Counted from the stretch's first letter, positions 1 to 8,640 are shown. The stretch: DNA of 64,000 nucleotides from Wenjunlia tyrosinilytica (GCF_014646055.1 NZ_BMMS01000026.1:62001-126000); one strand, 5' to 3'. Translations and numbers: made by a program. Notes: generated from the sequence alone by a model not told the origin.

Positions 1-76
1 AGAGCTGCGAGCATGCCGCCGAACCGCGCGGAGACGGCCAAGAGGAACCGACCGCTGCGGGGGACCGCCGCGGCGA

Positions 77-451
77 TCAGCGGATGCGGGCTTCTGCGCA
101 GCGTACGCACGTGCGGGCGGCGGGGCGGACCTCCAGGCGTTCCGTCGGGATCGGTTCGCCGCACACCTCGCACCGTCCGTACTCGCCGTTCTCCAGCCGC
201 TCCAGTGCCTGATCCAGATCGGCGAGGTGCTCGCGCGCCCGCGCCAGCAGGGAGGCGACATGGGCCCGCTCGAAGGCGGTGCTCGATCCCTCCGGATCGT
301 GCTCGTCGTCGATCGCCACCAGGGCATTCGCCTCGACGATCGCCGTGAAGTCGCGACTCAGCGCGCCGATCTGCGCACTCGTGCTCGCGCGCTCGGCCTC
401 CAGCCGCTCGCGGACGGCGCAGAAGTCCGCATCACGCGACGCATCGCTCAT
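77..451 (-). CDS. DksA/TraR-family C4 zinc finger protein
   Basis: A 124-residue protein ending in a C4 zinc finger of the DksA/TraR type: two CxxC pairs (CEVCG and CVRCAE) separated by about 17 residues, close to the C-terminus. A long acidic helical stretch precedes the finger, as in this family. Members bind RNA polymerase near the secondary channel, or are of unknown function in actinomycetes; the role here is inferred from family only. The ATG at 449-451 (MSDASRD) is preferred because residues further upstream look non-conserved, but ATG codons at 484 and a start at 508 are also open and none has a clear ribosome site. No operon partner is visible. Confidence 0.8.
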   Translation of the reverse strand: MSDASRDADFCAVRERLEAERASTSAQIGALSRDFTAIVEANALVAIDDEHDPEGSSTAFERAHVASLLARAREHLADLDQALERLENGEYGRCEVCGEPIPTERLEVRPAARTCVRCAEARIR

Positions 452-783
452 GACGTCGACAACACCGGCATCCACGGTCGGCATTCCAGGATTCCCGGCA
501 TCGCGCACCCGCGGCCGCCGCGGCGGTCACCCGTCCAGCCCCGGGGACCGGTCGGCACTGGCCGCGTCGGCAGCCGGTGCGGCGATCAGCGGCGCGACGC
601 GCGCCGTGGTGGTGTGGCTGATCGACCAGTTGTCCGAGTGACCCCGGCGGTGGCAGCGGACGGCGGTTGCCCAGCCGCACGCGCGGGCTGGAGCGGACCG
701 GTCGGCGCAATGCCGATCGGTCCGCCGTTCTGAGCCGCTGAACCGCGCTCGTCAGGGCGCCGCGGTGGCGCCCGCCGCTGCCG

Positions 784-1422
784 TCAGCAGGAGGGGCACG
801 GTGGGCACGGCTGGACCAGGACATCGTCGATCACGGGTCCCCGAGCGCTGTTCGCGGTGGTGCTGGCGAACGTCAGGGTCGTGGTGGGGTTCCTGGCGAC
901 GAACGTCAGCTGCCGTGTCACGTATCCCATGTTCGTCGACGACTTGCCGGTGATGTCGAAGGAGAAGTCCTGGAAGTCCTGTCCGTCGACGAGCACCTTG
1001 CCGGTCTTGACCACCGGAGGCGTGCCCGGGTTGCCGGCCAGCGAGTACGTGACCGTGTACTTGGTGCCCGGGGTCGTGGTGAAGGTCTGTGCGACCGCCC
1101 CGGGGCTCGTGCCGTTGAGGTCGACGGACTGGTCGCCCTCCGCCGCCTGCCAGTACCCGGCGCCGATCAGGTCGACCGAGCCGGTGGTGACCCGCCATGG
1201 GCCGATGGACTGCGCCGCCGCGTACGTCTGGAAGCTGCCCGCCGGCGCTAAGGGGGTTTCGAAGCTGCCGTCGTCGAAGCGACTGGCAGCGGCGGCCGCC
1301 ACCGAGAGGCGGTTCGCCTTGCCATTGCTGTGAGCCGTGGCGGCCACCGCGGTTCCGGTGCCGGCGTACAAGGCGGCCGCGGTGACAGCGGCGGCAGCGG
1401 CGATGGTGCGCGAAGCGAGCAT
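784..1422 (-). CDS. Secreted choice-of-anchor C family protein
   Basis: A 212-residue exported protein. The N-terminus MLASRTIAAAAAVTAAAL is a Sec signal peptide with likely cleavage after AVAA. The mature part begins with the FDDGSFETP motif and continues as one beta-sandwich domain (DUF642/choice-of-anchor C), including GPWRVTTGSVDLIG and DLNGTSPG. These domains resemble carbohydrate-binding folds and are found in surface or secreted proteins. The ATG at 1420-1422 is preceded by AGGAGG at good spacing. Oddly, the protein ends in PCPPCPSC, three cysteines in the last seven residues with no recognisable anchor after them. The function beyond secretion is unknown. Confidence 0.8.
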   Translation of the reverse strand: MLASRTIAAAAAVTAAALYAGTGTAVAATAHSNGKANRLSVAAAAASRFDDGSFETPLAPAGSFQTYAAAQSIGPWRVTTGSVDLIGAGYWQAAEGDQSVDLNGTSPGAVAQTFTTTPGTKYTVTYSLAGNPGTPPVVKTGKVLVDGQDFQDFSFDITGKSSTNMGYVTRQLTFVARNPTTTLTFASTTANSARGPVIDDVLVQPCPPCPSC

Positions 1423-1971
1423 GGAAGCCTCCTGGAGAAGAAATGCGCGAGAGGCGCAATCAGCTGTGACGCATTGAATTTCCCGCTTTCCGGCGCGGAC
1501 GCCAAGACCGGGGCGAGGGCGCACAGTGGCGCGGCCTCATATTCTTCTGTTCCGCACGCCGCTTGTCGGCCGGTCTGCTTCCGCATTACCCATTCGAGTG
1601 ATCGGCGGCTATTGGCCGACGCCTTTGCTCGCGGCGGCGCCAGTATTGCGTCGCAGTGGTCCAGAGCCCCGCCGCCTCGATCGGCGGAAGAAAATCGGTT
1701 CGTTCCCGACGAACATCCGACCCTGCTGGCGCCCGGAGCTCAGCCGACTGCCGCCGGGTGCGTCCGAATACGCTTGCACCGCGTTCAGGGGTTGCTCCAT
1801 GGCCTGACTCCAGGCCGTTTCGTCCGGGAATCGCGCCGCCCTGTTGTGATTTCCTCCCGAAAGGCCTGGGCCGTGCGCACCGACCCGCACCGTCGTCCCA
1901 CCGACGTCGCCCACGCGGTGCCGCCCCGGTGGAAAGCGACAACGGGCCCGCCCGCACCGCGGGCGGGATCC
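1423..1971. other. 549-base region without a convincing gene
   Basis: The stretch lies upstream of the minus-strand secreted protein and downstream of the next minus-strand gene. Positions 1440-1640 are less GC-rich than the surroundings, as expected for a promoter region serving the secreted protein. A minus-strand open frame at 1609-1914 exists but has no ribosome site or recognisable motif and was not accepted. Confidence 0.4.
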
Positions 1972-2652
1972 CTACCCTCGGCCCACCGCCGCCAGGCGCT
2001 CCGGGCGCGGCACATCGGGCCGCAGCACCGGCCGCCCCTCCCGCAGCGCCTCGCCGACCTTGCGAACGTCGATGCCTCCGTCCGCATCGAGGAGTTCCGC
2101 AAGCACGACGCCGGCCGACTCCTCCTCGGTGAAGTCGACGGGACATGTACTGCGGTGAGGGTTGGCGATCAGCACGGCCTCCGGCCGACGGGTCAGATCC
2201 AAGCCGAAGTACAGGGTGGCGACGACGACGCGAGCACGAGTGCGGCCCCTCACCGCCAGGTATCCGCCCCCCTCGCCGCAGCTGCCCTGGATGCCTCCGG
2301 CCACGGTCACATCGCCGCGCACCACGACATTGGGGCAGCCGGACAGCAGCACATTGCGCGCTCGCGCGTCCCCGGTGACCAACAGGAAGTTGCCACTGCC
2401 CTCGTCCCACCAGGTCATGTCACCGTCGACGGTGAGATCCCCGTCGACGATCACGTTGTAGGGCACCCGGTCGACATCGGACTCCGGCGCCAGGTCCCCC
2501 TCGATGCGCAGCCCGCTCTCGTAGAGGCGTATCTCCTGCTCGTCGGCGAAGTCCTGGTACGGATACCCGACGCCGTCGGAGACAGCGAACCTCTCCTCGG
2601 CCTCTTCCGCCGTGATGATCCGAAAGCCCGTCGGCGAGGTCACTGTGTTCAT
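1972..2652 (-). CDS. Hypothetical protein, beta-solenoid-like
   Basis: A 226-residue soluble protein that I do not recognise as a named family. The middle (about residues 45-150) is a run of short, Val/Gly/Asp-rich strands with periodic motifs such as VIVDGDLTVDGDMTWW, LLVTGDARARNVLLSG and VVVRGDVTVAGG. This suggests a parallel beta-helix related to bactofilin-like or polymer-forming folds. The C-terminal third is helical. No signal peptide or membrane segment is seen. The ATG at 2652 is used; nearby genes give no functional hint. Confidence 0.7.
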   Translation of the reverse strand: MNTVTSPTGFRIITAEEAEERFAVSDGVGYPYQDFADEQEIRLYESGLRIEGDLAPESDVDRVPYNVIVDGDLTVDGDMTWWDEGSGNFLLVTGDARARNVLLSGCPNVVVRGDVTVAGGIQGSCGEGGGYLAVRGRTRARVVVATLYFGLDLTRRPEAVLIANPHRSTCPVDFTEEESAGVVLAELLDADGGIDVRKVGEALREGRPVLRPDVPRPERLAAVGRG

Positions 2653-2722
2653 GACCGGACTGTAGGAGCCCCCACCGACAACCGTCGGCCTTCCCGGGCC
2701 GCCCTGCCTTGCGCCCGCGGTC

Positions 2723-3442
2723 TCAGCGGTTCGCTTCCAAGGGCTTGCCCTTGGCGATGCGGTCGGCGTAGGTCTGGACGAGCTGGGTTTCAGCGTCGTC
2801 CAGGTAGGCCGACAGGAGGAGTTCCGCCTTGACCGGGTTGGCCGCTTCCAGGGCGGCGAGGATTTCGCGGTTGCGGGCCAGATAGGGCTCGTGGAAGCTG
2901 CGGGGGTTGTCCATCACATGGAAGACCAGGCGGAGTTCGGCCAGGACTCCGCGCATCAACTCGTCCGTGCGGGGGCTGTTGGCGAGTGCGGTGACGGCGT
3001 GGTGGAAGTGGATGTTGGCGGTGCCCAGCTCCAGCCACGCGCCCTGCTCGGCGGCCCGTTCGCCCTCGGCCACCGCCGCCGCGGCCGTCTCCAGGGGGTA
3101 CGGAGGTACGCCCAGGTTGCGTACCGCGGCGCACTCGATGAGCCTGCGCACGCGGTAGATGTCGACGACGTCCTCCACCGCGAGGACGCGGACGAAGACT
3201 CCCCGGTTGAGCTCATGGGTGAGCAACCGCTCATGGGTGAGCAGGCGGAAGGCCTCGCGAAGGGTGTTGCGGGAGATCCCCAGGGCGCTGCCGATGCTGT
3301 CCTCGGACAGCTTGCTCCCGGGGGGCAGGTGGCCCTCGGCGATGCGGGTCCGCAGGATGTCGGCGACCCGCTCCGCGGTGCTGGTGCGTCCCAGCAGTGC
3401 CCGGTCGCTCGCCAGTACGGCAGGGTCGACCTCGGCAGCCAT
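2723..3442 (-). CDS. GntR-family regulator, FadR/FCD subfamily
   Basis: A 239-residue repressor-type protein. The N-terminal GntR winged helix (about residues 22-85) includes ILRTRIAEGHLPPGSKLSE and ISRNTLREAFRLL. The C-terminal all-helical FCD ligand domain is recognisable by YRVRRLIECAAV and the histidine-bearing FHHAVTALANSP. FCD domains bind small carboxylates with a metal held by Asp/His residues. The ATG at 3442 follows GAGGGACGGG. The gene diverges from the DUF1445-pxpABC operon, and the intergenic region carries a FadR-type palindrome (3552-3568) that recurs upstream of the MFS gene, so it most likely controls 5-oxoproline catabolism and uptake. The effector is unknown; 5-oxoproline or D-glutamate would be logical. 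Confidence 0.9.
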   Translation of the reverse strand: MAAEVDPAVLASDRALLGRTSTAERVADILRTRIAEGHLPPGSKLSEDSIGSALGISRNTLREAFRLLTHERLLTHELNRGVFVRVLAVEDVVDIYRVRRLIECAAVRNLGVPPYPLETAAAAVAEGERAAEQGAWLELGTANIHFHHAVTALANSPRTDELMRGVLAELRLVFHVMDNPRSFHEPYLARNREILAALEAANPVKAELLLSAYLDDAETQLVQTYADRIAKGKPLEANR

Positions 3443-3551
3443 GGTTCCCGTCCCTCGTTCCGGGCGGCCCGGTGGCCGCCTTGCCGCGCATTCCATTCCT
3501 TGCTGCCCCATTCAATCGAAAAACGGAGAGCGAAACAACACGGGGCTTGTC

Positions 3552-3568
3552 GGATCGTTGAACAATCC
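3552..3568. promoter_or_regulatory. Candidate GntR operator, site 1
   Basis: GGATCGTTGAACAATCC is an 8-1-8 near-palindrome with one asymmetric pair. It contains TNGTnnnACNA, the published FadR-subfamily consensus. It lies between the divergent GntR regulator and the DUF1445-pxpABC operon, where autoregulation and operon control would be expected. Close copies occur at 8368-8384 and 8578-8594. Confidence 0.7.
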
Positions 3569-3614
3569 CCTATCTTTGGTCGCATAAGCCATCCCTGAGC
3601 CCGAGAGGACCGCG

Positions 3615-4409
3615 ATGACGACATTCGCCGAGCCCGAGCTCCTGGTCCCAGGACAGGCGCGAGCCGGGTTCCGTGACGGTATCCGCTCGCCCACCGCCGG
3701 GTGGTGTGCCGGGTACACCCAGGCCAACCTCATCTCGGTACCCGAGGACTGGGCCGACGACGTCCTGCTGTTCTGCCGGCGCAACCCCAAGCCGTGTCCC
3801 GTGCTCGACGTGACCGAGCGCGGCTCGTCGTCCACATCGCTCGCTCCCGGCGCCGACCTGCGCACCGATGTGCCGCTGTACCGGGTGTGGGATTCGGGCG
3901 AGCTCGTCGACGAGCCGTCCGACGTCACGGCGGCCTGGCGCGACGACCTCGTCACCTTCGTCATCGGATGCAGCTTCACCTTCGAGACCGCGCTGGCCGA
4001 GGCGGGAGTTCCGCTGCGCCATGTCGCTCAGGGGCGCAACGTCGCGATGTACCGGACGAGCGTCGAGTGCCGCCCGGCCGGAAGGCTCCATGGGCCGATG
4101 GTCGTCTCCATGCGCCAGATCCCCGCGGGCCTGGTGGAGACGGCCACCCGCGTGAGCGCGCTCATGCCCGCCGTGCACGGCGCACCGGTGCACACGGGCG
4201 ACCCCGCCGCCCTCGGTATCACCGACCTGGCGCGCCCCGACTTCGGCGATCCCGTGGACGCCGAGCCCGGGGACGTCCCGGTGTTCTGGGGCTGCGGAGT
4301 GACCCCCCAGGCGGCCCTGATGGCCTCGCGCCCGCCCTTCGCGATCACGCACGCGCCCGGGTACATGCTCATCACCGACGCTCGCGACGCGGACTACCGC
4401 ATTGCGTGA
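3615..4409 (+). CDS. DUF1445 (UPF0317) putative hydro-lyase, YcsI-like
   Basis: A 264-residue protein matching the DUF1445 family along its whole length: an N-terminal [20 protein letters not shown] segment, then [32 protein letters not shown], and [10 protein letters not shown]. It is annotated generally as a putative hydro-lyase. The family member YcsI sits beside the pxpABC homologues in Bacillus, and the same domain forms the N-terminal part of mitochondrial D-glutamate cyclase, which makes 5-oxo-D-proline. Here it is the first gene of an operon with pxpA, pxpB and pxpC, so a step feeding or draining the 5-oxoproline pool is the best inference. The ATG follows a GAGAGGACC ribosome site. 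Confidence 0.88.
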   Translation: MTTFAEPELLVPGQARAGFRDGIRSPTAGWCAGYTQANLISVPEDWADDVLLFCRRNPKPCPVLDVTERGSSSTSLAPGADLRTDVPLYRVWDSGELVDEPSDVTAAWRDDLVTFVIGCSFTFETALAEAGVPLRHVAQGRNVAMYRTSVECRPAGRLHGPMVVSMRQIPAGLVETATRVSALMPAVHGAPVHTGDPAALGITDLARPDFGDPVDAEPGDVPVFWGCGVTPQAALMASRPPFAITHAPGYMLITDARDADYRIA

Positions 4410-4461
4410 CCTCACCTCGCTCGGACCGGGAACCGCAGGCATTCGAGGAGACAGGGCGGCG

Positions 4462-5226
4462 ATGGTACGGACAGTGATCGACCTCAACGCGGACCTCGGT
4501 GAGGGCTTCGGCCGCTGGACCCTCACCGACGACGCCGCGATGCTCTCGCTGGTCACCAGCGCCAACGTCGCCTGCGGCTTCCACGCCGGCGACCCCAGCA
4601 CCCTGCGCCGCATCTGCGAGACCGCGGTGGACAGGGGTGTGCGCATCGGCGCGCATGTCTCCTACCGGGACCTGGCGGGCTTCGGCCGCCGCGCCATGGA
4701 GGTGCCCGGGGACGAACTGGCCGATGAGATCAGCTACCAGATCGGTGCCCTCCAGGTGTTCGCGCGCGCGGCCGGGTCAACGGTCGCCTATGTCAAGCCG
4801 CACGGGGCGCTGTACAACCGGGTGGTCTGCGACGAGGCCCAGGCTTTCGCCGTGGCCGCGGGCATTCGCCTGGCCCACCGGGAACTCCCGGTGCTCGGCC
4901 TGCCCGGCTCGGCCCTGCACACGGCGGCGCGCCGCGCGGGGCTCCCGGTCGTCAACGAGGCCTTCGTCGACCGCGCCTATACCGCCGCGGGGACACTCGT
5001 CCCACGTGGAGACCCGGGCGCCGTGGTCACCGACGCCGAGCGGATCGCCAGGACGGCCGTCTCCCTCGCCCGCGACGGAAGGACCACCGCGCTCGACGGC
5101 ACGCCGGTACGGGTACGGGCCCGATCGCTGTGCCTGCACGGGGACACCCCCGGCGCGGTCGAGCTCGCCGGGCGTGTGCGGCGGGCACTGGAGGTGGCCG
5201 AGGTCACGGTGGAGGCATTCGTATGA
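4462..5226 (+). CDS. pxpA: 5-oxoprolinase subunit A (LamB/YcsF family)
   Basis: A 254-residue member of the LamB/YcsF family, starting MVRTVIDLNADLGEGFG. It shows the conserved SANVACGFHAGDP, GAHVSYRDLAGFGRR and VKPHGALYN motifs, and the C-terminal LCLHGDTPGAVELA. PxpA works with PxpB and PxpC as the bacterial ATP-dependent 5-oxoprolinase, opening 5-oxoproline to glutamate. The ATG at 4462 matches the usual N-terminus. Its stop overlaps the pxpB start (ATGA at 5223-5226), which indicates translational coupling. Length is normal for the family (about 250). Confidence 0.93.
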   Translation: MVRTVIDLNADLGEGFGRWTLTDDAAMLSLVTSANVACGFHAGDPSTLRRICETAVDRGVRIGAHVSYRDLAGFGRRAMEVPGDELADEISYQIGALQVFARAAGSTVAYVKPHGALYNRVVCDEAQAFAVAAGIRLAHRELPVLGLPGSALHTAARRAGLPVVNEAFVDRAYTAAGTLVPRGDPGAVVTDAERIARTAVSLARDGRTTALDGTPVRVRARSLCLHGDTPGAVELAGRVRRALEVAEVTVEAFV

Positions 5227-5906
5227 AGGTGATGCCCGTCGGGGAGGACTCGCTGCTCGTGGGCCTCGACACCGCGCTGGAGGCACAGGCCCTGCACGCC
5301 GAGCTGCTGCGCCGGCTGGCCGCGGGCACCCTGCCGCCGGTGCGCGAGATCGTTCCGGCGGCGCAGACGGTCCTGCTGTACGGGGTGAGCGGTCCCGAAG
5401 CCCTCGCCGCCGAACTGCGGCGCTGGACCGTTCCGGAACCGGGGCCCTACAGCGGCCCGCTCGTCGAGATCCCCGTGCGCTACGACGGCGAAGACCTCCG
5501 GGAGGTGGCCGCGCTGTGGGGCGTCGGCCCGGCCGAGGTGGCGAGGGTGCACAGCGGTGCGGAGCACCGTGTGGCGTTCTGCGGTTTCGCTCCGGGCTTC
5601 GGCTACCTGACCGGAATGGGCGAGCGATACCACGTGCCACGCCGGGCCACTCCCCGCACACGCGTCCCCGCCGGATCCGTGGCGCTGGCGGGCCCCTACA
5701 CGGGCATCTACCCTCGTTCCTCCCCGGGCGGCTGGCAGCTGATCGGGACCACCCGTGCGCGGTTGTGGGACATGGACCGGGAACCGGCTGCCCTGCTGGC
5801 TCCGGGCACCAGGGTGCGGTTCGTACCGGAGGAGACCGAGGACGGGTGCGGCGGCGGGGCGCGGACCGCCCCGGCGAGCGCCCCGAGTGTTCAGGGGGAC
5901 GCGTGA
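5223..5906 (+). CDS. pxpB: 5-oxoprolinase subunit B (KipI family)
   Basis: A 227-residue carboxyltransferase-type protein of the KipI/PxpB family. Typical segments are VEIPVRYDGEDL, FCGFAPGFGYLTGM, RRATPRTRVPAGSVALAG and TGIYPRSSPGGWQLIGTT. It forms the ATP-using 5-oxoprolinase with PxpA and PxpC. The start ATG overlaps the pxpA stop, and its own stop overlaps the GTG of pxpC (GTGA, 5903-5906). The last about 20 residues are a Gly/Ala/Pro-rich tail that is probably not structured. Confidence 0.93.
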   Translation: MKVMPVGEDSLLVGLDTALEAQALHAELLRRLAAGTLPPVREIVPAAQTVLLYGVSGPEALAAELRRWTVPEPGPYSGPLVEIPVRYDGEDLREVAALWGVGPAEVARVHSGAEHRVAFCGFAPGFGYLTGMGERYHVPRRATPRTRVPAGSVALAGPYTGIYPRSSPGGWQLIGTTRARLWDMDREPAALLAPGTRVRFVPEETEDGCGGGARTAPASAPSVQGDA

Positions 5907-6784
5907 GCGGGGCCAAGCTGGAGATCGTGCGCGCCGGTGCGCTCACGACGATCCAGGACCTGGGGCGCTTCGGCCACGCCGCCCTCGGGGTGCCGCGATC
6001 CGGTGCGCTGGACCAGCCCGCGCACCGGCTCGCCAACCGGTTGGTGGGCAATCCGGACAGCGCGGCGACACTCGAGACCACGGTCAACGGGGTGTCCGTG
6101 AGCGCCACCCGGACCGTCACCGTCGCCGTGACCGGCGCTCCGGCTCCGGTGCGCGTCGACGGCCGGCCGGTGGCTTGGGCAGGCGCCGTCCGCCTGCCGT
6201 CCGGCGCGGTGCTGGAGGTCGGCGGCGCGACCGCTGGCCTGCGCAGCTATGTGGCCGTCAGCGGTGGTGTGGCCGTCGCCCCCGTCCTCGGCAGCCGTTC
6301 CACGGACCTGCTCTCCGGCCTCGGCCCGCGTCCTCTCGCGAACGGGGACACCCTGCCGGTGGGCGAGGCACCCCAAGTCCTTCCGGCCGCAGCGGACATC
6401 GCGCTGTGGGAGGCACCGCCGAAGGAACTGGTGCTGCCGGTCCTGCTGGGTCCTCGTGACGACTGGTTCACCGCTGATGGGCTGCGGACCCTCGCCGCGG
6501 GGCGATTCTCGGTCTCTCCCAACAGCAACCGGATCGCCCTGCGGACCGAGGGGCCTTCCCTGGAGCGGGCGGTCCTGAGTGAACTGCCCAGCGAGGGAAT
6601 GGTGCTGGGAGCGATCCAAGTGCCGCCCGACGGAAAGCCCGTGGTCTTTCTCGCCGACTGCCCGACAACCGGCGGCTACCCGGTGGCCGGTGTCGTGCCG
6701 CAGGCTCATCTGGCCGCGGCCGCGCAGGCGGTACCGGGTACCCCGGTGCGCTTTGTACCCGTCCGCCGCAGGCGGGCCCGGTAG
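5903..6784 (+). CDS. pxpC: 5-oxoprolinase subunit C (KipA family)
   Basis: A 293-residue biotin-dependent carboxyltransferase-like protein of the KipA/PxpC family. It begins VSGAKLEIVRAGALTTIQDLGR, the classical family N-terminus. It carries GVPRSGALDQPAHRLANRLVGN, the FSVSPNSNRIALRTEGP segment, and the C-terminal IQVPPDGKPVVFLADCPTTGGYP. It is the third subunit of bacterial 5-oxoprolinase. The GTG start at 5903 is fixed by homology and by the 4-base overlap with pxpB. A strong hairpin follows the stop (6783-6820). Confidence 0.93.
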   Translation: MSGAKLEIVRAGALTTIQDLGRFGHAALGVPRSGALDQPAHRLANRLVGNPDSAATLETTVNGVSVSATRTVTVAVTGAPAPVRVDGRPVAWAGAVRLPSGAVLEVGGATAGLRSYVAVSGGVAVAPVLGSRSTDLLSGLGPRPLANGDTLPVGEAPQVLPAAADIALWEAPPKELVLPVLLGPRDDWFTADGLRTLAAGRFSVSPNSNRIALRTEGPSLERAVLSELPSEGMVLGAIQVPPDGKPVVFLADCPTTGGYPVAGVVPQAHLAAAAQAVPGTPVRFVPVRRRRAR

Positions 6785-6820
6785 CTGGCGGCGGCCCGCG
6801 GCGCCGGGCCGCCGCCAGCT
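6783..6820. terminator. Bidirectional terminator hairpin
   Basis: A perfect 16-base-pair stem (AGCTGGCGGCGGCCCG paired with its complement) closes a six-base loop. It begins at the stop codon of pxpC. The MFS gene converges from the other side, so it can serve both transcripts. No U-tract follows, as is common in Streptomyces. Two TCACCCGCGGCGG copies lie just after it. Confidence 0.7.
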
Positions 6821-6939
6821 GTCACCCGCGGCGGTTACCTCTCACCCGCGGCGGCCGCGGCGGCTCGTCGGCCACCGCGACCGCCGTGGGCCACGTCGTT
6901 GGCCGGTTGCCGCGACGGCCGGTTCGACGGTTCGACGGC

Positions 6940-8214
6940 TCAGACGATTTCCGTGCCGCGTGTCTCGGGCAGGCCGAGCAGGGCGACCAGGGCGATCGCG
7001 TAGCCGACGGCGCCGTAGACCAGCGCGCCGCCCACGCCTGACTGCCCCGCCTGGAAGCCCACCGCGGTCGGGAAGAACGCGCCCACCGCGCGGCCGACGT
7101 TGTAGGTGAAGCTCTGGCCGGTGCCGCGCACGCCGCTGGGGTACAGCTCGGCGAGGAAGGAGCCGAAGCCGGAGAAGATCGCGGAGGCGGAGAACCCCAG
7201 GGGGAAGCCGAGTACCAGCAGGAGGCTGTTGTTTCCCTCGGGGATGTTGATGTACGCCATCAAGAGCCCGGCGCTCAGCACGGCGAACACGGCGAACGAC
7301 TTCTTGCGCCCGAGGAAGTCGGCGAGGTAGCCGCCCGTCAGGTAGCCGCAGAAGGCACCGGTGATGAGCAGGAACAGATAGCCGCCGGTACCGACGACGG
7401 TCAGCCCGCGCTCGGTCTTGAGGTAGGTGGGCAGCCAGGTGGCGATCGTGTAGTAGCCGCCCTGCACCCCGGTGGCCAGCAAGGACGCGAAGAGGGTCTT
7501 GCGGGCCAGGTCCCCCGTGAACACCGACGACAGGGGAACCCGTGCCTCCTTGCGCGAGAGCCGCTCGGCGACGGCGGGAGCGTCCTCGACATTGCGGCGC
7601 ACGTACACGAGCAGGAGCGCGGGCAGGGCACCGGTCCAGAACATCACTCGCCAGGCGAGGCCGGGGTCGACGTTGTCCATCACCAGGGTGGACACGACGA
7701 CGGCCAGGCCCCAGCCGACGGCCCAGGAGCTCTGGATGAAGGCGAGGACGCGGCCGCGGTAGCGGGTCCGGGCGTACTCGGCCACGAGGACGGCTCCGGC
7801 CGCCCACTCGCCGCCGAACCCCAGTCCCTGGAAGGCCCGGCATGTCAGCAGCATCGGATAGCTCGTGGCGAAGCCGCACAGGACGGTGAACACGGCATAC
7901 GTGGCCACCGTGATCATCAGTGTTCTCACCCGGCCGACCCTGTCGATCAGGACACCGGCGAGGATCCCGCCGAAAGCCGACACCACGAGGGTGACGGTGG
8001 TCAGCAGCCCCGTCTCCGCCTTGCTGAGGCCGAAGTAGGCCGCGATGGCGACCATGCTCAGCGGGAGCACCTGGAAGTCGTAGGAGTCGAGAGCGAATCC
8101 GCCGAACGCCCCCTTGAAGGCGCGGCGGCCCTGGGGGGTGAACGACCGGTACCACGCGAGGGGGCCGGTCGCCTCGTCGCCGAGGGCGGGGGGTCGGGTG
8201 GGGGTGGATGTCAC
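6940..8214 (-). CDS. MFS transporter (metabolite:H+ symporter type)
   Basis: A 424-residue polytopic membrane protein with about 12 helices. The loop between helices 2 and 3 has the MFS signature (GVLIDRVGRVRTLM), followed by CRAFQGLGFGGEWAAGAVLVAEY, typical of the sialate/shikimate/metabolite-proton symporters. The second half has FLGRKKSFAVFAV. Substrates of this group are mostly carboxylates. Together with the shared operator upstream (8368-8384) and the convergent pxp operon, uptake of 5-oxoproline or a related acid is the best guess. The GTG at 8214 has GAGGTG close upstream; an upstream GTG at 8226 lacks a ribosome site. Confidence 0.88.
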   Translation of the reverse strand: MTSTPTRPPALGDEATGPLAWYRSFTPQGRRAFKGAFGGFALDSYDFQVLPLSMVAIAAYFGLSKAETGLLTTVTLVVSAFGGILAGVLIDRVGRVRTLMITVATYAVFTVLCGFATSYPMLLTCRAFQGLGFGGEWAAGAVLVAEYARTRYRGRVLAFIQSSWAVGWGLAVVVSTLVMDNVDPGLAWRVMFWTGALPALLLVYVRRNVEDAPAVAERLSRKEARVPLSSVFTGDLARKTLFASLLATGVQGGYYTIATWLPTYLKTERGLTVVGTGGYLFLLITGAFCGYLTGGYLADFLGRKKSFAVFAVLSAGLLMAYINIPEGNNSLLLVLGFPLGFSASAIFSGFGSFLAELYPSGVRGTGQSFTYNVGRAVGAFFPTAVGFQAGQSGVGGALVYGAVGYAIALVALLGLPETRGTEIV

Positions 8215-8367
8215 GGTGCACCTCACTGCGGGGAGGAGAGACGGACGTCGATGACGTCCTCAGTGCCGCCGCCTGCGGACTCGCCGTCGTGTCCCTGGCT
8301 CGCGTCGCTCCATGAGACACCTCCGGTCTGCCGCACACGAGAGACCTGTCGTGGCACGACAATCTAG

Positions 8368-8384
8368 GGATTGTTCTACGATCC
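8368..8384. promoter_or_regulatory. Candidate GntR operator, site 2
   Basis: GGATTGTTCTACGATCC lies about 150 bases upstream of the MFS start codon. It matches site 1 (3552-3568, opposite orientation) in 15-16 of 17 positions and keeps the TNGTnnnACNA core of FadR-type operators. It is the main reason for linking the transporter to the pxp regulator. Confidence 0.65.
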
Positions 8385-8577
8385 ATCAAGGGGTGTCGCG
8401 GAATTCACCCGTCCGAGCTCCGCCTTTCAGTCGGGAATCACCTCTGCGCACAGGGCGCGAGTCCTCCCTGTCGCGGCCGAGTCCCCTCGTGCGGCTGGTC
8501 GGCAGGGCACTCCCCGCCTGCTCTGCGGCGCCCGGTCCGGGTCGAGGTCACGGCCGCAGTGCATTTCGGATAGTGAA

Positions 8578-8594
8578 GGATCGTTCAACGATGC
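8578..8594. promoter_or_regulatory. Candidate GntR operator, site 3
   Basis: GGATCGTTCAACGATGC contains the perfect 13-base palindrome ATCGTTCAACGAT and matches sites 1 and 2. It lies 210 bases from site 2, just beyond the end of the terpene synthase gene. It could be an auxiliary site for looping with site 2, or a remnant of a lost promoter. Confidence 0.5.
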
Positions 8595-8640
8595 TAGAGG
8601 CTGCGGCAGCCCGCCAGGGCGCGCCCACCGCGGCACCCCG

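Larger units (their letters stand above)
8215..8640. other. Intergenic region with two operator-like sites
   Basis: A 426-base stretch between the MFS start and the 3' end of the terpene synthase, both on the minus strand. It holds the MFS promoter region and candidate operators at 8368-8384 and 8578-8594. I see no supported gene in it. Confidence 0.5.

Noticed and set aside
1609-1914. Minus-strand frame of 101 codons in the 1.4-2.0 kb gap
   Set aside because: No ribosome site, no hydrophobic or domain pattern, and similar frames overlap it in other phases. It could be real but cannot be supported.
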